Assembly: GCA_016125585.1 (NCBI GenBank)
Contig: WGLL01000012.1
Coordinates: 62,001 to 126,000, forward strand
DNA: 64,000 bases
Source: Caulobacter sp.
GTDB lineage: Bacteria; Pseudomonadota; Alphaproteobacteria; Caulobacterales; Caulobacteraceae
Direction: 5' to 3'
Both the position numbers and the translations under genes were made by a program. Below the pieces are notes generated by a model, which made no database searches, was not told the DNA's origin, and saw only the letters and a program-made list of their open reading frames with translations. Positions 25,893 to 33,883 of the stretch are shown here, one piece after another; the stretch's first letter is position 1, and each line of letters begins with the position of its first letter.

Positions 25893-27032
25893 ATGGACGA
25901 TGGAGCCCCGATCACGGCGGAAGACAGCGGCGTCTGGCGCTTTGGCCCGGACCAGCCGTTGCGGCTCGACTCCGGCGCCAGCATCAAGGGCCTGGAGATC
26001 GCCTGGCGATCGTTCGGAACCCTCAACGCCGATCGCTCCAACGCCGTCCTCATCTGTCACGCCCTGACCCTGGACCAGCATGTCGCCGGCCTGCATCCGG
26101 TCTCGGGCAAACCCGGCTGGTGGACGCGGTTGATCGGCCCCGGCCAGCCGCTGGATCCCAAGGACTGGTTCGTGCTCTGCGCCAATGTCGTCGGCGGCTG
26201 CATGGGTTCGACCGGTCCCGGCTCGATCGATCCGGCCACCGGTCAGCCCTACGGCCTGACCTTCCCGGTGATCACCATCGGCGACATGGTCCGGGCCCAG
26301 GCCATGCTGGTCGAGGCCATGGGCATCCCGCGCCTCGCGGCGGTCGTCGGCGGCTCGATGGGCGGGATGCAGGTGCTGCAATGGGCGGCCGACTATCCCG
26401 AACGGATGGAAGCCTGCGTCTGCGTCGCCTCCGCCGCCCGCCACTCGGCCCAGAACATCGCCTTCCACGAGGTCGGCCGCCAGGCGATCATGGCCGATCC
26501 CGACTGGCGCGGCGGAGCCTATGCGGCCGCCGGGGTGCGGCCTGAAAAGGGCCTGGCGGTGGCCCGCATGGCCGCCCACATCACCTACCTCTCCGAGGCC
26601 GCCCTGCAGCGCAAGTTCGGCCGCGAGCTGCAGAATGACGGGCTCAGCTGGGGCTTCGACGCCGACTTCCAGGTCGAAAGCTATCTGCGCCACCAGGGCG
26701 GGGCCTTCGTCGACCGCTTCGACGCCAACAGCTATCTCTACATCACCCGGGCCATGGACTATTTCGACCTCGCCGCGCCGCATGACGGCCGCCTCGTCGA
26801 GGCGTTCCGACCGGCCCGTGCGGTGAAGTTCTGTGTGCTGAGCTTTACCTCCGACTGGCTGTATCCGACCGCCGAGAGCCGCCACATCGTCCGCGCGCTC
26901 AACGCCGCCGGGGCGCGGACCAGCTTCCTCGAGATCGAGAGCGACAAGGGGCACGACGCCTTCCTGCTGGACGAGCCGGTGATGGACGGCGCCATGCGCG
27001 GCTTCCTCGCCTCGGTGCGAAACGGCCGATGA
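25893..27032 (+). CDS. metX: Homoserine O-acyltransferase (MetX)
   Basis: A 379-residue alpha/beta-hydrolase-fold enzyme that acylates homoserine (normally with acetyl-CoA) as the first committed step of methionine synthesis. Nucleophile S155 lies in GGSMGGMQ, the acid is D321 in TSDWLYP and the base H354 in [18 protein letters not shown] and the [10 protein letters not shown] segment are also family marks. Some MetX-fold enzymes use succinyl-CoA; donor choice was not resolved. It is followed by metW, the usual alphaproteobacterial partner, but with a 223-base repeat-filled gap instead of a tight junction. Confidence 0.96.
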   Translation: MDDGAPITAEDSGVWRFGPDQPLRLDSGASIKGLEIAWRSFGTLNADRSNAVLICHALTLDQHVAGLHPVSGKPGWWTRLIGPGQPLDPKDWFVLCANVVGGCMGSTGPGSIDPATGQPYGLTFPVITIGDMVRAQAMLVEAMGIPRLAAVVGGSMGGMQVLQWAADYPERMEACVCVASAARHSAQNIAFHEVGRQAIMADPDWRGGAYAAAGVRPEKGLAVARMAAHITYLSEAALQRKFGRELQNDGLSWGFDADFQVESYLRHQGGAFVDRFDANSYLYITRAMDYFDLAAPHDGRLVEAFRPARAVKFCVLSFTSDWLYPTAESRHIVRALNAAGARTSFLEIESDKGHDAFLLDEPVMDGAMRGFLASVRNGR

Positions 27033-27048
27033 GCCGCCAAAACCAGAT

Positions 27049-27113
27049 CCTCCTCCGGCTGAAAGCCGGGGGAGGGGGACCGCGGCCAAAGGCCGGGGTG
27101 GAGGGGGCAGCGC
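27049..27113 (+). repeat. Palindromic repeat family D, left copy
   Basis: CCTCCTCC-GGCTGAAAGCC, then GGGGGAGGGGGACCGC, GGCCAAAGGCC and GGTGGAGGGGGC: alternating purine-rich blocks and short hairpins. The inverted partner is at 27186-27250. Confidence 0.75.
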
Positions 27114-27185
27114 CGCTCTTTCCGATCTTCCCGCTTCCCGCACAGCGTCCGACACCCGCCATCATGATCAACCCGTCCCGTCCGC

Positions 27186-27250
27186 GCCGCCCCCTCCACC
27201 CCCCGCTGCGCGGGCGGTCCCCCTCCCCCGCCGCCCTGCGTCGGAGGAGG
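27186..27250 (-). repeat. Palindromic repeat family D, right copy, inverted
   Basis: GCCGCCCCCTCCACC, GCTGCGCGGGC, GGTCCCCCTCCCCC, ending GGAGGAGG. It ends six bases before the metW start codon, and its last block GGAGGAGGAG is the metW ribosome-binding site. Confidence 0.75.
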
Positions 27251-27255
27251 AGTTC

Positions 27256-27909
27256 ATGAGAGAAGACTTCCGCGAGATCCTGCGTCTGGTGCGGCCCGGC
27301 GCCCGGGTGCTCGACGTCGGCTGCGGCGAGGGCGACCTGCTCGAACTGCTGGCGCGTGAGAAGCAGGCCGACGGCCGCGGGCTGGAGCTGGAGGCCCCCA
27401 ATGTCTCGGCCTGTCTGGCGCGGGGGCTGGCGGTGGTGCAGGGCGACGCCGACAGCGACCTCGACCAGTTCCCGACCAAGGCCTTCGACTATGCGGTCCT
27501 GTCGCAGACCCTGCAGGCGACGCGCAACCCGCGCCATGTGCTCAGCGAGCTGTTGCGCATCGCCGACCGGGCCATCGTGTCGTTTCCGAACTTCGGTCAC
27601 TGGCGGGTGCGGTGGAGCCTGCTGACGCGCGGCCGGATGCCGGAGACCGAGGTGCTGCCGGAGCCCTGGTGGTCGACGCCCAACATCCATCTGTGCAGCC
27701 TGGCCGACTTCGCCGCCCTGACCGAGGACCTCGATCTGCGGGTCGAGCATTGCGCGGCCTTGGGCGGCGGGCGGCGGGCGCGGGCCATCAACCCGGACGG
27801 GGCGCTGGAGAACTGGCGGGCCGAGAGCGCGTTGTTCCTGCTGAGCCGCCGCTCCGACGGGGTCGGCGAGGCGCCGCCCGACCACCAGCACGACCTCTTC
27901 GAGGCATGA
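27256..27909 (+). CDS. metW: Methionine biosynthesis protein MetW
   Basis: A 217-residue SAM-dependent-methyltransferase-fold protein that partners MetX and is needed for methionine synthesis in many proteobacteria. Motif I VLDVGCGEGDLL and later FDYAVLSQTLQATRNP, SFPNFGHWRVRW and TPNIHLCSLADF are diagnostic for MetW. The ribosome site GGAGGAG comes from the end of the repeat just upstream. Its stop overlaps the EEP phosphodiesterase start (ATGA), so that enzyme is translated from the same mRNA. The C-terminus carries an extra polar tail of about 20 residues. Confidence 0.95.
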   Translation: MREDFREILRLVRPGARVLDVGCGEGDLLELLAREKQADGRGLELEAPNVSACLARGLAVVQGDADSDLDQFPTKAFDYAVLSQTLQATRNPRHVLSELLRIADRAIVSFPNFGHWRVRWSLLTRGRMPETEVLPEPWWSTPNIHLCSLADFAALTEDLDLRVEHCAALGGGRRARAINPDGALENWRAESALFLLSRRSDGVGEAPPDHQHDLFEA

Positions 27910-28664
27910 AACTTCGCCTGATGACCTGGAACGTCCACCGCTGTGTGGGCGTCGACAAGCGACTGGACGTGGAGCGCTGCGCCCGGGTCATCGCCGCCGC
28001 CCGGCCCGATATCGTCGGGCTGCAGGAGCTCGACGTCGGCCGGCGGCGCACCGGCGGCGTCGACCAGGCTCACCGCCTGGCCGAGCTCGTCGGGATGACC
28101 CACCACTTCAACGCCGCCATGCATGTCGAGGAGGAGCGCTACGGCGACGCCCTGCTCACTGCCCTGCCCGAGCGGCTGGTCCGGGCCGGGCCGCTGCCCG
28201 GCTATCCGCGCATCCGGGCGCTGGAGCCGCGCGGGGCGGTGTGGATCGCCGTCACCCTGCCCGACGGTCGCGAGATGCAGGTGATCAACACCCATCTGGG
28301 CCTGGTCCCGCAGGAACAGCGCAAGCAGGCGACGGCCCTGGTCCAGGACTGGATGGGCGATGAAGACTTCGTGGCCCCGGCGGTGCTGATGGGCGACTTC
28401 AACGCCACCCCCTTCCAGGCGCCCTACAAGCTGCTCAACGCGGTGATCGCCGACGCCCAGAGCCTGGGACCGGGCTTTCCGATGTCGACCTATCCCTCGG
28501 CCTTCCCCTTCATGCGCATCGACCATGTCTTCGTCTCGCGCGGGATCACCGTCACCAGGGTTGAGTCGCCTTTCGATCCGGAGGCGCGGGTGGCGTCGGA
28601 TCATCTGCCGCTGATTGTGGAGATCCAGGTAGAGGCCGCGGAAGCTGCTCGATCGCCTCTCTGA
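27906..28664 (+). CDS. Endonuclease/exonuclease/phosphatase (EEP) family protein
   Basis: A 252-residue Mg2+-dependent phosphodiesterase. Active-site motifs: N9 in TWNVHRC, E41 in LQELD, the GDFNATP loop, and SDHLPL (D232/H233) near the C-terminus; FMRIDHVF is also typical. The fold covers nucleases, sphingomyelinases and inositol phosphatases; the small size and lack of a signal peptide suggest a cytosolic enzyme. It overlaps metW by four bases, and its last 113 bases lie antisense to the 3' end of the phospholipase D gene. The catalytic His falls inside that overlap, so the EEP frame there is under real constraint. Confidence 0.9.
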   Translation: MKLRLMTWNVHRCVGVDKRLDVERCARVIAAARPDIVGLQELDVGRRRTGGVDQAHRLAELVGMTHHFNAAMHVEEERYGDALLTALPERLVRAGPLPGYPRIRALEPRGAVWIAVTLPDGREMQVINTHLGLVPQEQRKQATALVQDWMGDEDFVAPAVLMGDFNATPFQAPYKLLNAVIADAQSLGPGFPMSTYPSAFPFMRIDHVFVSRGITVTRVESPFDPEARVASDHLPLIVEIQVEAAEAARSPL

Positions 28665-30105
28665 TCCGGTCCCGGCGGGTCCAGGGTCGCCAGGCGTCCG
28701 AGGGGGCCAGGGGATCGCCAAGGCTCCAGCTGGCGACAAAGCGGCTCAGCGGATCCAGCGGCGTGCGGTCGACCGGCAGCAGCCGCCGGGGGTGGCCGTC
28801 CAGGGCGTCGATGGCGCCCGCCACCGAACCGGTCTCCCGGATCGCCTCGCGGGTCTCGGCCAGGCCGCGTCCGAAATAATGGCCGATCAGCAGGGTGCGA
28901 AAGGCGGCGATGGTCCGCCGGGTCTCGGCGTCGTCGCCGGCCTCGATGGCGGCGTCCAGCTCTGTGTCCAGCCCGCCTGAGCGGTTGTTGAGATTGGCCG
29001 AGCCGATGCGCAGCAGGCGGTCGTCGAAGATCGACACCTTGGAATGGACGATGATCGGCGCGTCGCTGGCGGTGCGGGCGGTGAAGGCGCGGAAGCGGTC
29101 GTGGAAATCCGACTTCTCCAGTCGGTTGATGGCCATGGCCCGGGCGCTGTCCATGGTCATGCGGTCGAAGAAGCTGGGGCTGGCGGTCGGGCCGATGGCG
29201 ATGACCTCGGGACCGTCCGGCTCCTCGAGGCGCCGGCACAGCGCCTCGACGATGACCGGCGAGGCCAGATACTGGTTTTCCAGGAAGATGGTCCGCCGCG
29301 CCGTCCGGATGGCTTTCAGGTGCAGCCGCAGCCCCTCGTTGGCGCCGATCTGATCCTTCCATTTGGGTTCGGTGCGGGCCAGGCCGACATCGACGTTCTG
29401 CAGGTCGGGGGCAAAGTCCTCCGGCCAGATCGACTCCTCGGCGGCTTCCGGAACCGCCAGCTTGCCGCCGCCGGACCGCCGCCAGCGCTCGACGAACAGC
29501 TCGCCGCAGGTCCGGGCCAGGGGGCCCTCGGTCATCAGGGCGACGTCATGACGGGCGGGATAGCGCTTGCCGGTCGGCAGGCGGCGGTGCGGGTCATGGT
29601 CGACGTGGTCGCAGGTGTCCCAGCGATCGGCCCCCAGGTCGCCGCCGCTGATGAAGGCCAGGCGACCATCGATGATCAGCATCTTCTGATGATGGCAGGC
29701 GCTCATCGGCAGGCTGTGATCGACCCGGAACCTGACCGGCGAGTTGCGGAAATATTGCTGGGCGCGAAGGCCGGGAAAGCCCTGGGTCATGGCGATCATC
29801 GGCGGCATGTCCCAGGCCAGGATCCGCACATCGAGCGCCGGATGCAGCGCCGCCATCCGCCGCAGCATCAGGCCCAGGCGGTCGGGATTCTGCGGATCGC
29901 CGCTGCGGTCGATGCGGTCGGGGGTCAGCCGGGTCAGGGGATCGAACACCCAGGCCAGCAGCCAGATGGACGAGCGGGCGGCCAGGATGGCGCTGCGCAC
30001 CGCGGCGAAATAGTCGGCCCCGTCGACCAGGAAGGCCGCCTGGTCGGCGCGATCGATGCGCCAGCAGGTGTCGCCGGGCACTAGCAGGGGATCGTCACGG
30101 CTCAT
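28552..30105 (-). CDS. Phospholipase D / cardiolipin-synthase-like protein
   Basis: A 517-residue PLD-superfamily enzyme with two HxKxxxxD motifs: H139/K141/D146 (CHHQKMLIID) and H354/K356/D361 (VHSKVSIFD), each followed by the Gly-Asn/Asp-rich segment (ISGGDLGAD, GSANLNNRSG). The spacing matches bacterial PLDs of the PLD-A type that hydrolyse or exchange phospholipid head groups. There is no signal peptide. The final 30-odd residues are Pro/Asp-rich and lie antisense to the EEP gene, so the enzyme probably does not need them and the true functional end may lie earlier. Confidence 0.92.
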   Translation of the reverse strand: MSRDDPLLVPGDTCWRIDRADQAAFLVDGADYFAAVRSAILAARSSIWLLAWVFDPLTRLTPDRIDRSGDPQNPDRLGLMLRRMAALHPALDVRILAWDMPPMIAMTQGFPGLRAQQYFRNSPVRFRVDHSLPMSACHHQKMLIIDGRLAFISGGDLGADRWDTCDHVDHDPHRRLPTGKRYPARHDVALMTEGPLARTCGELFVERWRRSGGGKLAVPEAAEESIWPEDFAPDLQNVDVGLARTEPKWKDQIGANEGLRLHLKAIRTARRTIFLENQYLASPVIVEALCRRLEEPDGPEVIAIGPTASPSFFDRMTMDSARAMAINRLEKSDFHDRFRAFTARTASDAPIIVHSKVSIFDDRLLRIGSANLNNRSGGLDTELDAAIEAGDDAETRRTIAAFRTLLIGHYFGRGLAETREAIRETGSVAGAIDALDGHPRRLLPVDRTPLDPLSRFVASWSLGDPLAPSDAWRPWTRRDRIREAIEQLPRPLPGSPQSAADDPTPPAPPDRKATQPW

Positions 30106-30157
30106 GCGGCATCCTTGGGCTGGGCCCGCCTAAACGCGCCGGAGGCCGTCCTGGCTC

Positions 30158-31423
30158 CTACAGCGCCCGCCATCCGATGTCGCTCCGATAGAAGCCGCCG
30201 GGAAAATCGATGCCGCCGACCGCGGCGTAGGCCAGGTCGCGCGCCTCATGCAGGGTGGCGCCGAGGGCGCAGACATTGAGCACCCGCCCGCCGGCCGAGC
30301 GCAGGGTTCCATCCTCGTCACGGCGGGTGCCGGCGTGAAACACCACGGCCTCGCCGCCGAAATCGACGCCGGCGCCGCGGATCACCGCCCCGGTCACCGG
30401 GCTGTCCGGATAGCCGTCGGCGGCCATCACCACGCAGACCGCCGCCTCCTCGCGCCAGCTCGGCCCGGACAGGCGCGAAAGCCCGCCGGTCGCCGCCGCC
30501 TGCAGCCAGGGCAGGATGTCGTCGGCCAGCCGCAGCATCAGCACCTGACATTCCGGGTCGCCGAAGCGGGCGTTGTACTCGACCAGCTTGGGCCCCTCCG
30601 CCGTCAGCATCAGCCCCGCATAGAGCACGCCGACATAGGGATGACCCTCCGCCGCCATGCCGGCGATGGTCGGGGCGATCAACTCGTCGAAGGCCTGCTG
30701 CAGCAGCGCGTCGGTCAGCACCGGGGCCGGGCTGTAGGTGCCCATTCCGCCGGTATTGGGGCCCAGATCGCCGTCATAGGCGCGCTTGTGGTCCTGGGCC
30801 TGGCCGAACAGCACGGCGGTCTTGCCGTCGCACAGGGCGAACAGGGAGGCCTCCTCCCCGTCCATGAACTCCTCGATGACCACCCGCGCCCCGGCGGTTC
30901 CGAACCGTCCGCCCAGCATCTCGAGCACGGCGGCGTCGGCCTCGGCCCGGGTCCCGGCGATGACCACCCCCTTGCCGGCGGCCAAGCCGTCGGCCTTGAT
31001 CACATAGGGGGCGCTGAGGGTGTCGAGAAAGGCGCCGGCCCCCTCGGCGGTCTCGAACACGCCATAGGCGGCGGTGGGCAGGCCGTGGCGGGCGCAGAAG
31101 TCCTTGGTGAAGGCCTTGGAGGTCTCCAGCCGCGCCGCCGCCGCCGAGGCCCCGAAACAGGCGATTCCGGCCTCGGCCAGCCGGTCGGCCAGGCCCGCCT
31201 CCAGCGCGACCTCGGGCCCGACCACGACCAGATCGGCGGCGATCTCCCGGGCCAGGGCGACGAGGCCGGGAACGTCATCGGCCTTGATCGCCCGCACCTC
31301 GCAGAGTTCGGCGATGCCGGGATTTCCGGGGGCGGCCACCAGGCGCTTGAGCGACGGCGACCGGGCGATTTTCCAGGCCAGGGCGTGTTCGCGCCCGCCC
31401 GATCCGACGAGAAGGACGTTCAT
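30158..31423 (-). CDS. purD: Phosphoribosylamine-glycine ligase
   Basis: A 421-residue ATP-grasp enzyme of purine synthesis (second step; joins glycine to phosphoribosylamine). Seen: MNVLLVGSGGREHALAWKIA at the start, KADGLAAGKGV (ATP-binding Lys), EEFMDGEEASLFAL, and the metal site VEYNARFGDPECQ. ATG 31423 begins the conserved N-terminus exactly; the frame extends 12 codons upstream without similarity. Length is standard. Confidence 0.97.
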   Translation of the reverse strand: MNVLLVGSGGREHALAWKIARSPSLKRLVAAPGNPGIAELCEVRAIKADDVPGLVALAREIAADLVVVGPEVALEAGLADRLAEAGIACFGASAAAARLETSKAFTKDFCARHGLPTAAYGVFETAEGAGAFLDTLSAPYVIKADGLAAGKGVVIAGTRAEADAAVLEMLGGRFGTAGARVVIEEFMDGEEASLFALCDGKTAVLFGQAQDHKRAYDGDLGPNTGGMGTYSPAPVLTDALLQQAFDELIAPTIAGMAAEGHPYVGVLYAGLMLTAEGPKLVEYNARFGDPECQVLMLRLADDILPWLQAAATGGLSRLSGPSWREEAAVCVVMAADGYPDSPVTGAVIRGAGVDFGGEAVVFHAGTRRDEDGTLRSAGGRVLNVCALGATLHEARDLAYAAVGGIDFPGGFYRSDIGWRAL

Positions 31424-31864
31424 GCCGGGCGGTGTCGCTTGGCCTCGCCCCCCGGTCAAGCCGCGATCCGCGACCGAGCACGCGCGATCCCGTGATGCGG
31501 TTCATCCGGCCCGGGCGACCGTAGGTCGGCGCCCTCCGCTCCCGACCTACAAACCCCGCCGCCAGACCCCGCTCCGACCTACGCCTTGACCCACGCGCAC
31601 CGTCAGCCAACCCACGCACAAGGCACGAAAATTCAACAACTTATTACAGGACAGACCGCCCGCCGCCCAAACGCCGGTCTATAATGGTTGGCCGCTTCGC
31701 TAGCACCGCCCGCCACCCCCTCCCGCTTTCCCGGCGCAGGCCGGGATCCAGAGCCAGCCGCCATGCCAGCCGGAGGATCCTGAAAGACGGCCGGTCAGGC
31801 GGTTGGCCCCCGCGCTCACCGGAGCAAGCGAAAGAAAGGACCAACCCCCAACCACCAACTGACC
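31424..31864. other. 441-base gap between purD and purH with repeat remnants
   Basis: No gene is supported. GTAGGTCGG...CCGACCTAC (about 31531-31550) is a short inverted repeat, with GACCTACG again near 31575. TTCCCGGCGCAGGCCGGGATC (31727-31749) resembles family C hairpins. The stretch 31627-31690 is the only AT-rich part (AAAATTCAACAACTTATTAC) and is the likeliest promoter zone for purD, but no convincing -35/-10 pair was fixed. Confidence 0.5.
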
Positions 31865-33448
31865 CTAGTGGCGGAACACCCGCGTCCCGGTGAACACCAT
31901 GGCGATCCCCGCCGCGTCGGCCGCCGCGATCACCTCGGCGTCGCGCATCGAACCGCCCGGCTGGATCACCGCCGTGGCCCCGGCCTCCGCCGCCTGGATC
32001 AGGCCGTCGGCGAAGGGGAAGAAGGCTTCCGAGGCGCAGGCGCTGTTCTCGAGGCTCAGGCCAAAATCAGCGGCCCGAAGGGCCGCGATGCGGGCGCTGT
32101 CCTTGCGGTTCATCTGACCGGCGCCGACGCCCAGGGTCTGGCCGCCCCGGGCGAAGACGATGGCGTTGGACTTTACGTGCTTGGCCACGGTGAAGGCGAA
32201 CAGCATGTCGCGCACCTCCTCGTCGGTGGGGCTGCGTTTGGTCACCACCTTCAGGTCGGCGGCGGTCAGGCGGGCGGTGTCCCGGGACTGAACCAGGAAG
32301 CCGCCGGAGACCGAGCGGAACACCTCGCCGGGGGTGAAGGCGTCGGGCATGGCGCCGGTGACCAGCAGGCGCAGGTTCTTCTTGGCCTCGAACACCGCGA
32401 CCGCGTCCTCATCGGCTTCCGGGGCGATGACCACCTCGGTGAAGGTCTCGCAGACCAGCTCGGCGGTCGCCCGGTCGAGGCGGCGGTTGACGGCGACGAT
32501 GCCGCCGAAGGCCGAGACCGGATCACAGGCCAGCGCCCGGCTGTAGGCTTCCTTAAGGTCCGCCCCCAGACCGACGCCGCAGGGATTGGCGTGCTTGACG
32601 ATGATACAGGCCGGTTCGCTGAACTCGGCGGCCAGCTCGAAGGCGGCGTCGGTGTCGGCGATGTTGTTGTAGCTGAGTTCCTTGCCCTGCAGCTGGCGGG
32701 CGTTGGCCACGCCGGGCCGGGTCTCGCCGGTCACATAGAAGGCCGCCGACTGATGCGGGTTCTCGCCATAGCGCAGGGTCTGGCGCAGGGTCCCGGCGAT
32801 GGTCCGACGCTCCGGCGCGGCGACGTCCAGCTGTTTCGCGAACCAGCCGCTGATCGCCGCATCATAGGACGCCGTGCGGGCGAAGGCGCGGGCGGCGAGG
32901 CTCTTGCGCAGGGCCAGGGTGGTGGCGCCCTCGGCCTGCAGGGCGGCGACGACCTGGGCGATGTCCTCCGGCGCGGTGCAGACCGCCACATAGCCATGGT
33001 TCTTGGCCGCCGAACGGATCATCGCCGGCCCGCCGATGTCGATGTTCTCGACGCAGGTTTCAAAGTCGCCCCCCGCCGCCACCGTGGCCTCAAAGGGGTA
33101 GAGGTTGACGTACAGCAGGTCGATGCCGCCGATGCCGTGTTCCTCCATCGCCGCCGCATGGGCCGGCGCCGCGCGCACCCCCAGCAGGCCGCCATGCACC
33201 GTCGGGTGCAGGGTCTTGACCCGTCCGTCCATCATCTCCGGAAAACCGGTCAGATCGGCGACGTCCTTGACCGTCAGTCCGGCCGCGGCGATGGCCGCCT
33301 TGGTGCCGCCGGTCGACACCAGTTCGACGCCCAGATCGCTCAGGGCCTTGGCCATATCGATCAGGCCGGTCTTGTCGGAGACCGAGATCAGGGCGCGTTT
33401 GACGGGATAGCGGTCAGGCGAGGCGGGGAAATCGGGCGCGGCGGGCAT
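31865..33448 (-). CDS. purH: Bifunctional AICAR formyltransferase / IMP cyclohydrolase
   Basis: A 527-residue bifunctional enzyme for the last two steps of IMP synthesis. N-terminal IMP cyclohydrolase (MGS fold): [33 protein letters not shown] and NLYPFE. C-terminal AICAR transformylase: [29 protein letters not shown], the catalytic KHANPCG, and FPFADGL near the end. Length standard. GGAG lies 6 bases before the ATG. Confidence 0.98.
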   Translation of the reverse strand: MPAAPDFPASPDRYPVKRALISVSDKTGLIDMAKALSDLGVELVSTGGTKAAIAAAGLTVKDVADLTGFPEMMDGRVKTLHPTVHGGLLGVRAAPAHAAAMEEHGIGGIDLLYVNLYPFEATVAAGGDFETCVENIDIGGPAMIRSAAKNHGYVAVCTAPEDIAQVVAALQAEGATTLALRKSLAARAFARTASYDAAISGWFAKQLDVAAPERRTIAGTLRQTLRYGENPHQSAAFYVTGETRPGVANARQLQGKELSYNNIADTDAAFELAAEFSEPACIIVKHANPCGVGLGADLKEAYSRALACDPVSAFGGIVAVNRRLDRATAELVCETFTEVVIAPEADEDAVAVFEAKKNLRLLVTGAMPDAFTPGEVFRSVSGGFLVQSRDTARLTAADLKVVTKRSPTDEEVRDMLFAFTVAKHVKSNAIVFARGGQTLGVGAGQMNRKDSARIAALRAADFGLSLENSACASEAFFPFADGLIQAAEAGATAVIQPGGSMRDAEVIAAADAAGIAMVFTGTRVFRH

Positions 33449-33602
33449 GGCGGACTCCGGGAGGGGATTGGAGATCTCGCCCAGGCGCGCGGCTTATGGC
33501 GCCCCCAGCTCCCCGGTGGTGACCCACCTCATGCGCCAGTCGCTGAAGACGAGGCGGCTCATAGCGGATTTGGGGCGGAGTCGCCAGCGGCTCGTCCAGG
33601 AT

Positions 33603-33654
33603 CCTTCTCCCGCTCGCCGGGAGAAGGTGGCCCGCGAAGCGGGTCGGATGAGGG
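33603..33654 (+). repeat. Palindromic repeat family A (full copy)
   Basis: CCTTCTCCC-GCTCGCC-GGGAGAAGG, then CCCGC-GAA-GCGGG and TCGGATGAGGG. A decayed partial copy (CCGGCGAGCGGGAGAAGGA, 33861-33879) lies at the far end of the same gap. Confidence 0.82.
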
Positions 33655-33712
33655 CAGCGCCGGGAGGAGATGATGATCCGCAGGGCCGAAGGACGGTCGC
33701 CCATAAACCTTC

Positions 33713-33751
33713 CGTCATCCCGGAAAGCGCGCAGCGCTTGTCCGGGACCCA
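33713..33751 (+). repeat. Palindromic repeat family C, left copy
   Basis: CGTCATCCCGGA, stem AGCGC...GCGCT, then TGTCCGGGACCCA. Its inverted partner begins 43 bases later. Confidence 0.8.
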
Positions 33752-33794
33752 TACCGACCGCAAGGCAGCATTCCATGGCCGGTTCAACCCCCTC

Positions 33795-33832
33795 TGGGTC
33801 CCGGCTCGGCCTGCGGCCGTCCGGGATGACGG
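33795..33832 (-). repeat. Palindromic repeat family C, right copy, inverted
   Basis: TGGGTCCCGG, stem GGCCTGCGGCC, then GTCCGGGATGACGG. With the left copy it makes an inverted composite between purH and the heparinase-like gene. Confidence 0.8.
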
Positions 33833-33883
33833 GCGTTGCCGGGTTCGGGCCCACCGTCTGCCGGCGAGCGGGAGAAGGACGCG

